Source of the DNA: Hyphomicrobiales bacterium
GTDB lineage: Bacteria > Pseudomonadota > Alphaproteobacteria > Rhizobiales > Rhizobiaceae
Direction of reading: 5' to 3'
DNA length: 64,000 nt
Assembly (NCBI GenBank): GCA_900468805.1
Contig: UEIF01000006.1
Location: 62,001 to 126,000 of the forward strand
Part shown: piece by piece, positions 53,345-61,771 of the stretch
Position numbering within the stretch: position 1 is the stretch's first letter
Layout: every line of letters begins with the position of its first letter
Notes under the pieces: generated by a model
What the model saw: the letters and a program-made list of their open reading frames with translations, nothing else
Told to the model about the DNA's origin: nothing
The model's database searches: none
Translations under genes and position numbers: made by a program

Positions 53345-54058
53345 ATGACAACGCAACAACATTCACGCGTGGCGCTGATTTCGGGCGCAAGCCGCGGCAT
53401 TGGTCTGGCGATCGCCCGCGAACTCATCGGGCACGGCTACCGTCTCAGCCTCGGCGCGCGCAACATCCAGGCCCTCAAAGCCGAGCTCGGCCCTGAGAGC
53501 GGCAGGTTACATTATGCGCATTTCGACGCTTTTGAACCGGCCACATCGGAGCGATGGGTGGCTGCAGCTGCCGAAAAGTTCCAGAGGATCGATGCTCTCG
53601 TGAACAATGCCGGCCTCGGCGAGCATGTCTCGCTGATGGACGACAATGACGAGGCCCTTGACCGGCTCTGGGCCGTCAATGTGAAGGCTCCCTTGCGCCT
53701 CACGCGCCTTTGCATGCCTCATCTCGAACAGACGGGCGCGGGGCGCATCGTCAACATAGCCTCGCTGTCGGGAAAACGGGTCAGGAACGCCTTCGTCGGC
53801 TACAACATGACCAAGTTTGCGGTGATGGGGCTGACCCACACGACCCGTCATGTCGCTTGGGAAAAGGGCGTTCGTGCAACGGCCATATGTCCGAGCTTCG
53901 TGCGCACGGAGATGAGCTCCTACACCAACAAGGTCAAGCCTGAGGACATGATCCAGCCGGAGACGCTTGCATCTCTCGTGCGCACCGCCATCGAACTTCC
54001 CAACAATGCGGCCATGGCCGAGATGCTGGTAAATTGCCGGCTCGAAGACACGCTCTGA
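53345..54058 (+). CDS. Short-chain dehydrogenase/reductase
   Basis: ATG 53345 follows GGGGAACGG. The 237-residue enzyme has the NAD(P)-binding motif GASRGIG (residues 14-20), LGARN after the second strand, VNNAGLGEH, the catalytic Ser in NIASLSGK, and YNMTKFA (Tyr-X3-Lys). The Arg after the second strand may favour NADPH. It opens a rightward operon with an FAD oxidoreductase and hydantoinase genes, divergent from the peptide-type transporter. Its substrate is probably an alcohol or ketone intermediate of that pathway, not determinable here. Confidence 0.88.
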   Translation: MTTQQHSRVALISGASRGIGLAIARELIGHGYRLSLGARNIQALKAELGPESGRLHYAHFDAFEPATSERWVAAAAEKFQRIDALVNNAGLGEHVSLMDDNDEALDRLWAVNVKAPLRLTRLCMPHLEQTGAGRIVNIASLSGKRVRNAFVGYNMTKFAVMGLTHTTRHVAWEKGVRATAICPSFVRTEMSSYTNKVKPEDMIQPETLASLVRTAIELPNNAAMAEMLVNCRLEDTL

Positions 54059-54080
54059 TCAATGCCGGCGAGATAGAACC

Positions 54081-55394
54081 ATGTCACGTATCATTCCCGA
54101 CGCCGTCCCTTCCACGCAGGCCCTGCCGGCAAAGGTGGATGTCGTCGTCATCGGCGGCGGAATCGTCGGCATATCGACAGCACTGGAGCTTGCCGAACGC
54201 GGCATCTCGGTTGCGGTTTGCGAAAAGGGACTGATCGCTGGCGAGCAGTCAGGCCGGAACTGGGGCTGGGTGCGGCAGATGGGCCGCGACCCCTCGGAAC
54301 TGCCGCTCGCGATGGAAAGCCTGTCACTCTGGAAGGGCATGAACACGCGTATTGGCGAGGAAACCGGTTTTCGACAGACCGGTATCGCCTATCTGTGCCG
54401 CAATGCACGCCAGGAGGCCGAATATGAGGCCTGGCTGGTGCACGCCCGCGAATTCGGCCTCGATTCCCGGCTGCTGCGAAGCGAGGAATTGCGTCAGCAC
54501 CTTCCGGGCATGACCGGTGGGTTTACGGCCGCCCTGCACACGTCCACCGACGGCCGTGCCGAACCGTTCAAGGCCGCCCCGGCAATTGCCCGTGGCGCCA
54601 TCCGCGCCGGAGCCCACGTGATAACGGGATGTGCGGTTCGGTCTATTGAACGCTCCGCAGGTGCCGTCAGCGGCGTGATCACCGAACGCGGGCGCATTGC
54701 CTGCTCCTCCGTCGTGCTTGCCGGCGGCGCCTGGTCGCGTCTCTTCAGCGGAAACATCGGCGTTGATTTTCCCCAGCTGAAGATCCTCGGTTCCGTGGCG
54801 CGCGCGACATCGGTCAACGGCGTGCCCGAGCTACCGGTCGGTGCGGACAATTTCTCATTCCGGCGACGGCTGGACGGCAGTTTCTCGATCGCCATGCGCA
54901 ATGCCAATATTGCGCCCATCGTGCCAGACAGCTTCCGCCTCTTTGCCGATTTCGTTCCGACCCTCATCAAAAGCTGGCGCGAACTGAAATTGCGGGTCGG
55001 CAACCGCTTCATCCAGGAATGGCGAACGCCGAGCTCCTGGGCAGCAGATGCCATCTCTCCGTTCGAGCAGGTGCGCATTCTCGATCCCGTCCCCTTTGAA
55101 CGCTTCAACCGCGAGGGCCTTGCGCATCTCGTCAAGGCCTTTCCGGCCTTTGCAGAAAGCCGCATCACGCAAAGCTGGGCCGGCCTGATCGACGTGACGC
55201 CGGACGCAGTTCCCGTCATCGGTGCGGCCGGCGGCATTCCCGGTTTCTTCATTGCCAGCGGCTTTTCCGGCCATGGCTTCGGCATCGGTCCCGGCGCTGG
55301 AAAGCTGATGGCCGATCTCGTAACTGGCGCGCAGCCGAGCGTGGATCCGGCACCATTCCGCTTCGATCGTTTCAAGAAGACCAAGGCGGCCTGA
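54081..55394 (+). CDS. FAD-dependent amino acid/amine oxidoreductase, DadA-like
   Basis: A 437-residue flavoprotein of the DAO family. The dinucleotide-binding motif is VVVIGGGIVGISTALELAER (about 17-36), followed by CEKGLIAGEQSGRNWGWVRQ, a variant of the substrate-side loop seen in D-amino acid and glycine oxidases. GVITERGRIACSSVVLAGGA WS lies in the middle and GFFIASGFSGHGFGIGPGAG near the end. It oxidises a C-N bond, releasing an imine; the RidA protein encoded at the end of the operon would hydrolyse such imines (inference). Confidence 0.88.
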   Translation: MSRIIPDAVPSTQALPAKVDVVVIGGGIVGISTALELAERGISVAVCEKGLIAGEQSGRNWGWVRQMGRDPSELPLAMESLSLWKGMNTRIGEETGFRQTGIAYLCRNARQEAEYEAWLVHAREFGLDSRLLRSEELRQHLPGMTGGFTAALHTSTDGRAEPFKAAPAIARGAIRAGAHVITGCAVRSIERSAGAVSGVITERGRIACSSVVLAGGAWSRLFSGNIGVDFPQLKILGSVARATSVNGVPELPVGADNFSFRRRLDGSFSIAMRNANIAPIVPDSFRLFADFVPTLIKSWRELKLRVGNRFIQEWRTPSSWAADAISPFEQVRILDPVPFERFNREGLAHLVKAFPAFAESRITQSWAGLIDVTPDAVPVIGAAGGIPGFFIASGFSGHGFGIGPGAGKLMADLVTGAQPSVDPAPFRFDRFKKTKAA

Positions 55395-55431
55395 TCCGCC
55401 CGCGTAAACCTTGGCCAAAGAGGGTGAAGAC

Positions 55432-57486
55432 ATGGCATTGAGAATTGGCGTAGATTCCGGCGGCACGTTCACCGACGTCTGCCTGTTCGACGAAGAAACC
55501 GGCAAGCTCGACATCTGGAAGGTGCCGTCGACCCCCGACGACCCTTCGCGTGGCATTTCGGACGGTGTTTCCGAAGGACTTGCCACCGTCGGCAGCACCG
55601 CGGCCCATGTCGTCTTCCTTGGCCATGGAACGACGGTCGCCACCAATGCGCTCATCGAGCTGAAGGGTGTCGCGACAGGCTTGATCACAACCGACGGCTT
55701 CCGCGACCTCCTGGAAATCGGCCGCCAGAAGCGCCCAAGCCTCTATGACATGAATGCCGAAAAGCCGGAAACGCTGGTCAGCCGAGACCGGCGCCAGGAA
55801 GTTCCCGAACGCCTCAAATGCGATGGGTCGGCGGATCGCGGGCTCGACGAGGAGAAGCTGCGAGAGGCCGTGCGCAAGCTTGCAGAGGAAGACGTCAAGG
55901 CAATTGCCGTTTGCTTCCTCTACGGGTTTTTAAACAGCGCCCACGAACAGCGCGTGATCGAGATCCTTCGTGAAGAAATGCCCGATGTCTTCGTCAGCGC
56001 CTCGCATCTGGTGGCGCCGGAATTTCGCGAATATGAGCGCATGTCGACAACCGTCGTCAATGCCTATCTCGGTCCGGTCATGCAGCGGTATATCGACCGG
56101 CTCAAGCTGCGCCTGAGCGAACTCGGCGTGCCGGTCGCCCCGCAACTGACGCAGTCGAATGGCGGCGTGATTGGCTTTGACATGGCCGCACAGCTTCCGG
56201 TTCGCACCGTGCTGTCCGGTCCGAGCACCGGGGTCGTGGCGGCCCAGGCGGTCGGACGACTGGCCGGCTTCGACAATATCATCACCTTCGATGTCGGCGG
56301 CACCTCGAGCGACGTGGCGCTGCTGCAGGGCGGCATCTGCAAGCTGACCGGAGAAGCCAATGTCCACGGTTATCCGATCAAGGCGCCGATGCTCGACATT
56401 CATACGGTCGGCGCCGGCGGCGGCTCGATCGCGTTCGTCGACAGCGGTGGTCTCCTGAAGGTCGGTCCACGTTCGGCGGGTGCTGATCCCGGCCCGGTCT
56501 GCTATGGGCGTGGCAATACGGAGGCGACGGTCACCGACGCCAACATCGTCCTGCAGACACTCAACCCGGTCGAAATCCTCGGCGGACGCATGAAGGTGCG
56601 CCGCGACCTCGCAATCGAAGCCGTCCAGCGCCTTGCCGATCAGCTCGGCCTCGGCCTGATGGAAACGGCCCAGGGCATCATTTCGGTCGTAACCGCAAAC
56701 ATGGCAAAGGCCATCCGCCTGATCAGCGTTCAACGCGGACACGACCCGCGCGACTACGCGCTGATGGCATTCGGCGGTGCAGGACCCCTCCACGCTGCCC
56801 GGCTCGCCAAGGAACTCGATATGAGCCGCATCATCGTGCCGCTCACACCCGGCACGCTCTGCGCGCTCGGCCTGCTTTTGACCGACCTTCGCTCCGACTT
56901 CGCCATATCCCGATTGATGAAGGTCGACGAAGGCGCCGTCGAGCCAATGGTCAACGGTTTCCAGACGCTCGAAGCGCAAGCTGTGGCGTGGTTCGATCAG
57001 GAGGCAATCGAGACGGATCGGCGTGTCGTCAATCGTACTGCTGACATGCGTTATGTCGGTCAGAATTACGAACTGCAGGTCCAGGCGCCTGCCGGTCCGC
57101 TGGGACCGGACAGCCTTGCTGCCTTGGTGAAGGGCTTCGAACAGGCTCACCTGCAGCGCTTCGGCTTCGTCGCCGAGGGTGAGGCAATCCAGATCGTGAC
57201 CCTGCGGTTGGAGGCGGCCGGCGTCGTCAACAAGGCTGAACTCGCATCATTGCCGGATGCTGGCCCTACCTGTGAGGAGGCCGTCATCGGCTCGCGTCAG
57301 GTCTATATGGATGAGGCAAAGGACTTCCTCTCCTGCGCGGTCTATGCCCGCGAAAAATTGAAGCCCGGCAACCGCATCGCCGGTCCGGCCATCGTCGAGC
57401 AGATGGACACAACCACCGTCATCCTCCCCGACATGCAGGCGACAGTCGACCCTTATCTCAACCTCATTCTGGAGACACGGGCATGA
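55432..57486 (+). CDS. hyuA: Hydantoinase/oxoprolinase family subunit A (HyuA-like)
   Basis: ATG 55432 follows GAGGGTGAAGA. The 684-residue protein has the ATP-binding core of the family: RIGVDSGGTFTDVCLFDEET at the N-terminus (about 4-23), GHGTTVATNALIE, TFDVGGTSSDVALLQGG (about 285), HTVGAGGGSIAFVDSGGLLK and AFGGAGPLHAARLAKELD. With the B subunit it opens cyclic amides such as hydantoins or 5-oxoproline using ATP; acetone/acetophenone carboxylases are the main alternative. The next gene overlaps by four bases (ATGA). Confidence 0.9.
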   Translation: MALRIGVDSGGTFTDVCLFDEETGKLDIWKVPSTPDDPSRGISDGVSEGLATVGSTAAHVVFLGHGTTVATNALIELKGVATGLITTDGFRDLLEIGRQKRPSLYDMNAEKPETLVSRDRRQEVPERLKCDGSADRGLDEEKLREAVRKLAEEDVKAIAVCFLYGFLNSAHEQRVIEILREEMPDVFVSASHLVAPEFREYERMSTTVVNAYLGPVMQRYIDRLKLRLSELGVPVAPQLTQSNGGVIGFDMAAQLPVRTVLSGPSTGVVAAQAVGRLAGFDNIITFDVGGTSSDVALLQGGICKLTGEANVHGYPIKAPMLDIHTVGAGGGSIAFVDSGGLLKVGPRSAGADPGPVCYGRGNTEATVTDANIVLQTLNPVEILGGRMKVRRDLAIEAVQRLADQLGLGLMETAQGIISVVTANMAKAIRLISVQRGHDPRDYALMAFGGAGPLHAARLAKELDMSRIIVPLTPGTLCALGLLLTDLRSDFAISRLMKVDEGAVEPMVNGFQTLEAQAVAWFDQEAIETDRRVVNRTADMRYVGQNYELQVQAPAGPLGPDSLAALVKGFEQAHLQRFGFVAEGEAIQIVTLRLEAAGVVNKAELASLPDAGPTCEEAVIGSRQVYMDEAKDFLSCAVYAREKLKPGNRIAGPAIVEQMDTTTVILPDMQATVDPYLNLILETRA

Positions 57487-59132
57487 GCAAGATCGACCCG
57501 ATCACCGTGGAAGTTATCGGCAGCGCGTTGACGTCGATCGTCGAAGAGATGGGCGAAGCGCTGGTGCGTGCCAGTTATTCCACCAATATCAAGGAGCGAC
57601 GCGATTGCTCGACTGCGCTCTTCGACAGACACGGAAACACGCTTTGCCAGGCCGAGCATATTCCCATGCATCTCGGCAGTTTCATCGGTATCATCCCGCA
57701 CATTAACAAGCGCTACGCCGCTGAGGATATCAAACCAGGCGACGTATTCATGGGCAACGATGCCTATGAGGGAGGTGCAACGCATCTGCCGGACATCGTG
57801 TTGGCCGAACCTATTTATCATGACGAAATCATGGTCGGCTGGGCCGTCAATACGGCCCACCACGCCGACTTTGCCGATCGCGGCCACGCCCATATTTACC
57901 AGGAAGGCCTGCGCATCCCGCCGGTACGACTCTATCGACAGGGACAGTTGCAACAGGATCTGCAGGATATGTTCCTGCTGAACTGCCAGGTTCCGCACGA
58001 GCGGCTTTCGGATCTTCGCGCCCAGATGTCGGCAAACCGGCTTTGCGTCCAACGCATGCAGGATTTGTGCAAGAAATACGGCGCAGACCTCGTCCTTGCC
58101 GCCGGCGATGCCCTGCAGGACTATGCGGAGCGCAAGATGCGCGCTGGGATCGCCGCGATCCCGGATGGCGTCTACAGCTTTACGGACTATTTCGACAGCA
58201 ACCAGTTCGCCGATGTGATGAAATTGAACGTCGACATCACCATCAACGGCGATGCCATGCACATCGCCTTCGATGCGCCGCCGCAGGTGCCTGCCGGGCT
58301 GAACGTCATCTATACCGCGCTTCTGGCGACCTGCTACTACGCAGTCAAGGCCGTCATCGATCCGACGATCCTACCGAACGCCGGCCTGTCGCGCCCCATC
58401 AGCGTCGAAGCACCGCACGGATCGCTGCTCAATTGCAAGCATCCTGCCGCCGTCGACGGGCGCATCGCCGCCTGCCAGCGCGTTGCCGACCTTGTCCAGG
58501 GCGCACTCGCAAAGGCGCTACCGGGCCGGGTGACGGCTGCTGGCAACGGTGCGTGCACCGGTGCCCTGTTTACCGGCACGCGCGAGGACGGTTCGCTCTG
58601 GGTCTATCTCGAGACCATTGGCGGCGGGGGCGGCGCGCGCCCGACGGCTGACGGCCTCAGCGGCGTGCACGTCCACATGACGAATACGTCCAACCTTCCG
58701 GTCGAAGCGCTCGAGCTCGAATATCCTCTGACGCTCCTGCGCTATGAACTCGTCAACGGCTCGGCCGGCGCCGGCACCTGGCGCGGCGGCATGGGCTTGA
58801 GGCGCGTCTATCGGATCGAGGCCGATTGCCGCTTCAGCGTCGAGGGCGGAAGGCTGTCGGTCTACCCCTGGGGGCTCGAGGGCGGTCTGCAGGCGAGCGG
58901 GTCACATTTCGATTTCGGCAACGGCGAGCACAACTTGCCGGGAACCGTGCAGTTGAAGGCGGGGCAGGTGGTCGAGCTCGTGACACCGGGCGGCGGCGGC
59001 TACGGCTTGCCTTCCGGCCGCTCTCTGGAAGCCATCCGCCGAGACGTCAAGGAGGAGCGCATCACGGCCGAATTCGCCGAACGAGTCTACGGCCTCGGCG
59101 CCACACAATCGAATCTGGCGGCAACCGCCTGA
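57483..59132 (+). CDS. hyuB: Hydantoinase/oxoprolinase family subunit B (HyuB-like)
   Basis: A 549-residue B subunit. Landmarks are DPITVEVIGSALTSIVEEMG, VRASYSTNIKERRDCSTALF, GDVFMGNDAYEGGATHLPDI and WAVNTAHHADFADRGHAHIY. The His-rich GG...HHAD segment and C-terminal VELVTPGGGGYGLP are conserved in this family and probably bind metal. It is coupled to subunit A through an ATGA overlap, and the RidA gene follows after 35 bases. Substrate cannot be told apart between N-methylhydantoin, 5-oxoproline and similar lactams. Confidence 0.9.
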   Translation: MSKIDPITVEVIGSALTSIVEEMGEALVRASYSTNIKERRDCSTALFDRHGNTLCQAEHIPMHLGSFIGIIPHINKRYAAEDIKPGDVFMGNDAYEGGATHLPDIVLAEPIYHDEIMVGWAVNTAHHADFADRGHAHIYQEGLRIPPVRLYRQGQLQQDLQDMFLLNCQVPHERLSDLRAQMSANRLCVQRMQDLCKKYGADLVLAAGDALQDYAERKMRAGIAAIPDGVYSFTDYFDSNQFADVMKLNVDITINGDAMHIAFDAPPQVPAGLNVIYTALLATCYYAVKAVIDPTILPNAGLSRPISVEAPHGSLLNCKHPAAVDGRIAACQRVADLVQGALAKALPGRVTAAGNGACTGALFTGTREDGSLWVYLETIGGGGGARPTADGLSGVHVHMTNTSNLPVEALELEYPLTLLRYELVNGSAGAGTWRGGMGLRRVYRIEADCRFSVEGGRLSVYPWGLEGGLQASGSHFDFGNGEHNLPGTVQLKAGQVVELVTPGGGGYGLPSGRSLEAIRRDVKEERITAEFAERVYGLGATQSNLAATA

Positions 59133-59167
59133 TCGCTCAAACCCACATCAAAGGAAGGATATTGTCC

Positions 59168-59590
59168 GTGGTAAAGGTAACGAAAGTCAAATCCGGCAGC
59201 CTCTACGAGGAAAAGGAAAGCTATTCGCGCGTGGTCGCGGTCGACAACTGGGTGTTCGTGTCAAATACCGCCGGACGCAACTACAAGACCCGCGAAATGT
59301 CGACCGATCCAGTCGAGCAGGCCAAGCAGTGCTTTCACAATATCGAAGGCGCTCTCGCAGCCGTTGGCGCAACGCTTGCAGATGTCGTGCGTTCGCGCGT
59401 CGTCATACCGAACGTTGCTGACGCTCCGGCGGTCATGGCCTATGTCGGGGAAAAATTCCGCGGCGTCGATCCCTGCAGCACGGTGACGTGCCCGCCGCTC
59501 GGTGGCCCGGATTTCCGTGTCGAGATCGAGGTGACTGCGTATAAGGGCGTGGGCGCGGCTGGCTCGGAATATATCAACGTCAGCCTCTAG
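59168..59590 (+). CDS. RidA-family imine/enamine deaminase
   Basis: GTG 59168 lies nine bases after AAGGAAGG (59151-59158), so I prefer it to the TTG at 59162. The 140-residue protein has the RidA (YjgF) fold: VDNWVFVSNTAGRNYKTREM, DPVEQAKQCFHNIEGALAAV GA, VRSRVVIPNVADAPAVMAYV and EIEVTAYKG. The substrate-binding Arg expected near residue 105 is replaced in context by CPPLGGPDFRVEIEV, so it belongs to a sub-group rather than to classical RidA. It probably deals with reactive imines from the flavoprotein encoded three genes upstream. Confidence 0.82.
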   Translation: MVKVTKVKSGSLYEEKESYSRVVAVDNWVFVSNTAGRNYKTREMSTDPVEQAKQCFHNIEGALAAVGATLADVVRSRVVIPNVADAPAVMAYVGEKFRGVDPCSTVTCPPLGGPDFRVEIEVTAYKGVGAAGSEYINVSL

Positions 59591-59599
59591 AAACTATCC

Positions 59600-59626
59600 C
59601 GGCCGCCCGGCACGACCAGGCGGCCG
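59600..59626 (+). terminator. Hairpin at the end of the hydantoinase operon
   Basis: CGGCCGCC (59600-59607) and GGCGGCCG (59619-59626) form a perfect 8-bp stem with an 11-base loop, ten bases after the RidA stop. There is no U-run after it; likely a weak terminator before the regulator gene. Confidence 0.6.
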
Positions 59627-59716
59627 ATCACACGCGGCGAGGCATTGCCTCTGCTTTCAGTTTTGCTGCTGTTTCTGTAAGGTCGCGCTCCATTGAGAAA
59701 GAAAGAGGGTCTGCTC

Positions 59717-60547
59717 TTGGCTGAGACGGAAACACCGCAATCAGAAGACTTCTTGCCCGCTGAGCGGCGCGAGAAAATCATGGAATGGTTTTCGTCCAAT
59801 CAGGTCGCATCGAGCCAGGATCTCGCCAAGCGTCTCAACACCTCCATCTCGACGATCCGTCGCGATCTCGATTTCCTCGCATCCCAGGGTGTCGTGAGAA
59901 GGACCCATGGCGGGGCCGTGCGCGTTCGTCGCAATACGACATTCGAACAGCTGGTCGACGAAGCGCGCCAGACGGCTGTCGAGGAGAAAAGGGCGATCGC
60001 AGTCGCGGCCGCAAAACTACTTCAACCTGAGCAGAGCATCTTCATCGATTCCCGCTCGACGCTTCATCAATTCGCCTATGTGATCGCAGAACTGACGACG
60101 CCGCTGACCGTCGTGACGAACGACGTGCATGTGGCCGATGTTCTCGTCAATAAGGACCATATCAAACTTGTAGTGCCGGGCGGGATCTGTCGTCCGGGCG
60201 CCTATTCGCTGCTTGGGGAAACCGCGATCAATTTCGTTCGCGAGTTGCGCTGCGACCATCTGTTCCTGTCTTCGCAGGCAGTGGATACGGAATGTGCCAG
60301 CGACACGTCGCTGGAGTTGGTCCAACTGCAGCGCGCCATGATCGACGCGTCTGTCGAAACAACCCTCATGATCGACAGCAGCCGATTTGGCAGCCGGGCA
60401 ATCTACCGAACGACGCCGATCGAAAGGATCAATCGCATCATTACCGATGAGGGTCTGAATGCCGACGAGAGGGCAAAATACGCCGCTGTCGTGGCTGACC
60501 TGATCATCGCACCTTATGTCGATGTGGTTCAGGAAGAGCCCGAATGA
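59717..60547 (+). CDS. DeoR-family transcriptional regulator
   Basis: TTG 59717 has a good RBS (AAAGAGGG, 59702-59709, seven bases before). The TTG at 59693 would give eight extra residues without one. The 276-residue protein has the DeoR helix-turn-helix: REKIMEWFSSNQVASSQDLA, KRLNTSISTIRRDLDFLASQ and GVVRRTHGGAV (about 20-75). The sugar-isomerase-like effector domain follows (IFIDSRSTLHQFAYVIAELT, LVVPGGICRPGAYSLLGETA). DeoR regulators usually sense phosphorylated sugars. Target operon is uncertain; the hydantoinase operon upstream and the genes downstream are both candidates. Confidence 0.88.
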   Translation: MAETETPQSEDFLPAERREKIMEWFSSNQVASSQDLAKRLNTSISTIRRDLDFLASQGVVRRTHGGAVRVRRNTTFEQLVDEARQTAVEEKRAIAVAAAKLLQPEQSIFIDSRSTLHQFAYVIAELTTPLTVVTNDVHVADVLVNKDHIKLVVPGGICRPGAYSLLGETAINFVRELRCDHLFLSSQAVDTECASDTSLELVQLQRAMIDASVETTLMIDSSRFGSRAIYRTTPIERINRIITDEGLNADERAKYAAVVADLIIAPYVDVVQEEPE

Positions 60548-60605
60548 GTTCGCGAGGTCGTCAGGAAAGCGCTCGTTTTCCTTCAAACGGTAGCGCTGGC
60601 CGCTC

Positions 60606-61658
60606 GTGACGAGAGAAAAGTCGACAGGACAGGCAGCGCGATCGACTTTGAACGTCACGATCGTCGATATCGCCAGGCTCGCAGGCGTCAATCCATCGAC
60701 AGTCAGTCGAGCCCTTTCGGGGTCATCGGCCGTGACGGCGCAGACGCGCGCGCGGATCGCAGACATTGCCAGGGAAAATGGCTATGTCGCAAATCATAAT
60801 GCCCGCATGCTGCGCTCGCGCAAAGCCGGCCAGATCCTGGTCATCGTCCCCAACATAGCCGCCTTCTCCCATCCCGATGTCATATTAGGTATCGAGGAGG
60901 CTCTCGAAGAGCACAATATTGGCGTCATCGTCGGCAGCACCAAAGGAAGCAAAGAAAGGGAGATCGCCCTCGCCCGGCAATTGATCACAGGTACAGCCGA
61001 CGGACTCATCCTGCTTAACGGCCACCTGCCCACAGAATTGGGAGAGCTGTCGCACTACAATCGCAGAATCGTTGCGATCTCCAGGCCGGTAGAAAACCCG
61101 GGGATCGCCTTCGTCGGCATAGATAATAAAAAGGCAGCCATTGAAGCCACACAATATCTGCTGTCACTTGGCCGTGGTCGGATCGTGCATATCGGCGGTC
61201 CGGAACAGAGCCCGATTTTCGCCGCCCGCGCGCTAGGCTATCGAATGGCGATGCAGCAGGCCGGCCTCGGAGAACGCGCCGACGCGCAACATCTCTGCTC
61301 CTTCGATATTGCGGCAGGGCGTGATGCTATGCGCACAATCCTCGGCAGACGTGATCTACCCGATGCAATTCTGTGCGCCAGCGACGAGCTTGCCTTCGGC
61401 GCCATCCAGGTCTCCAGGGAACACGGGATAAAGGTGCCCGACCAAGTCGCCTTTATGGGCTTCGACAACCATCCGGTTGGCGAAGCCTTCAGTCCGGCGT
61501 TGACGACGATTTCCGTGCCACGCCGGCGGCTCGGATTCCTGGGAGCACAAACGCTGCTGCGCCAGATGAGCGAGGATCACGAAGTCTCTGGGCCTCAGCT
61601 CGTGCCATATGAATTTCTCGTCCGGGCGAGCTGTGGGAGAAACAATGTCACGTCCTAA
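60606..61658 (+). CDS. LacI-family transcriptional regulator
   Basis: The 350-residue protein has a LacI helix-turn-helix at the N-terminus (LNVTIVDIARLAGVNPSTVS RALSGSSAVTAQTRARI, about 15-60) and the periplasmic-binding-protein-like effector domain. In the latter are ILVIVPNIAAFSHPDVILGI, ALARQLITGTADGLILLNGH, GRIVHIGGPEQSPIFAARAL and PDQVAFMGFDNHPVGEAFSP. The start is uncertain: GTG 60606 (weak RBS) or TTG 60648 just before the helix-turn-helix. It lies between a DeoR gene and a convergent oxidoreductase gene; its target is not evident. Confidence 0.88.
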   Translation: MTREKSTGQAARSTLNVTIVDIARLAGVNPSTVSRALSGSSAVTAQTRARIADIARENGYVANHNARMLRSRKAGQILVIVPNIAAFSHPDVILGIEEALEEHNIGVIVGSTKGSKEREIALARQLITGTADGLILLNGHLPTELGELSHYNRRIVAISRPVENPGIAFVGIDNKKAAIEATQYLLSLGRGRIVHIGGPEQSPIFAARALGYRMAMQQAGLGERADAQHLCSFDIAAGRDAMRTILGRRDLPDAILCASDELAFGAIQVSREHGIKVPDQVAFMGFDNHPVGEAFSPALTTISVPRRRLGFLGAQTLLRQMSEDHEVSGPQLVPYEFLVRASCGRNNVTS

Positions 61659-61771
61659 CCCTGTTCAGGCGACCACATCTTTCTAGGTCCAAGTCCTGAA
61701 GAACCGGGACGATGGCGGCCCATGCGAATGTGGCCGCGACCTGGGGGATCGTGTTCACGAGTGCTTGCATT

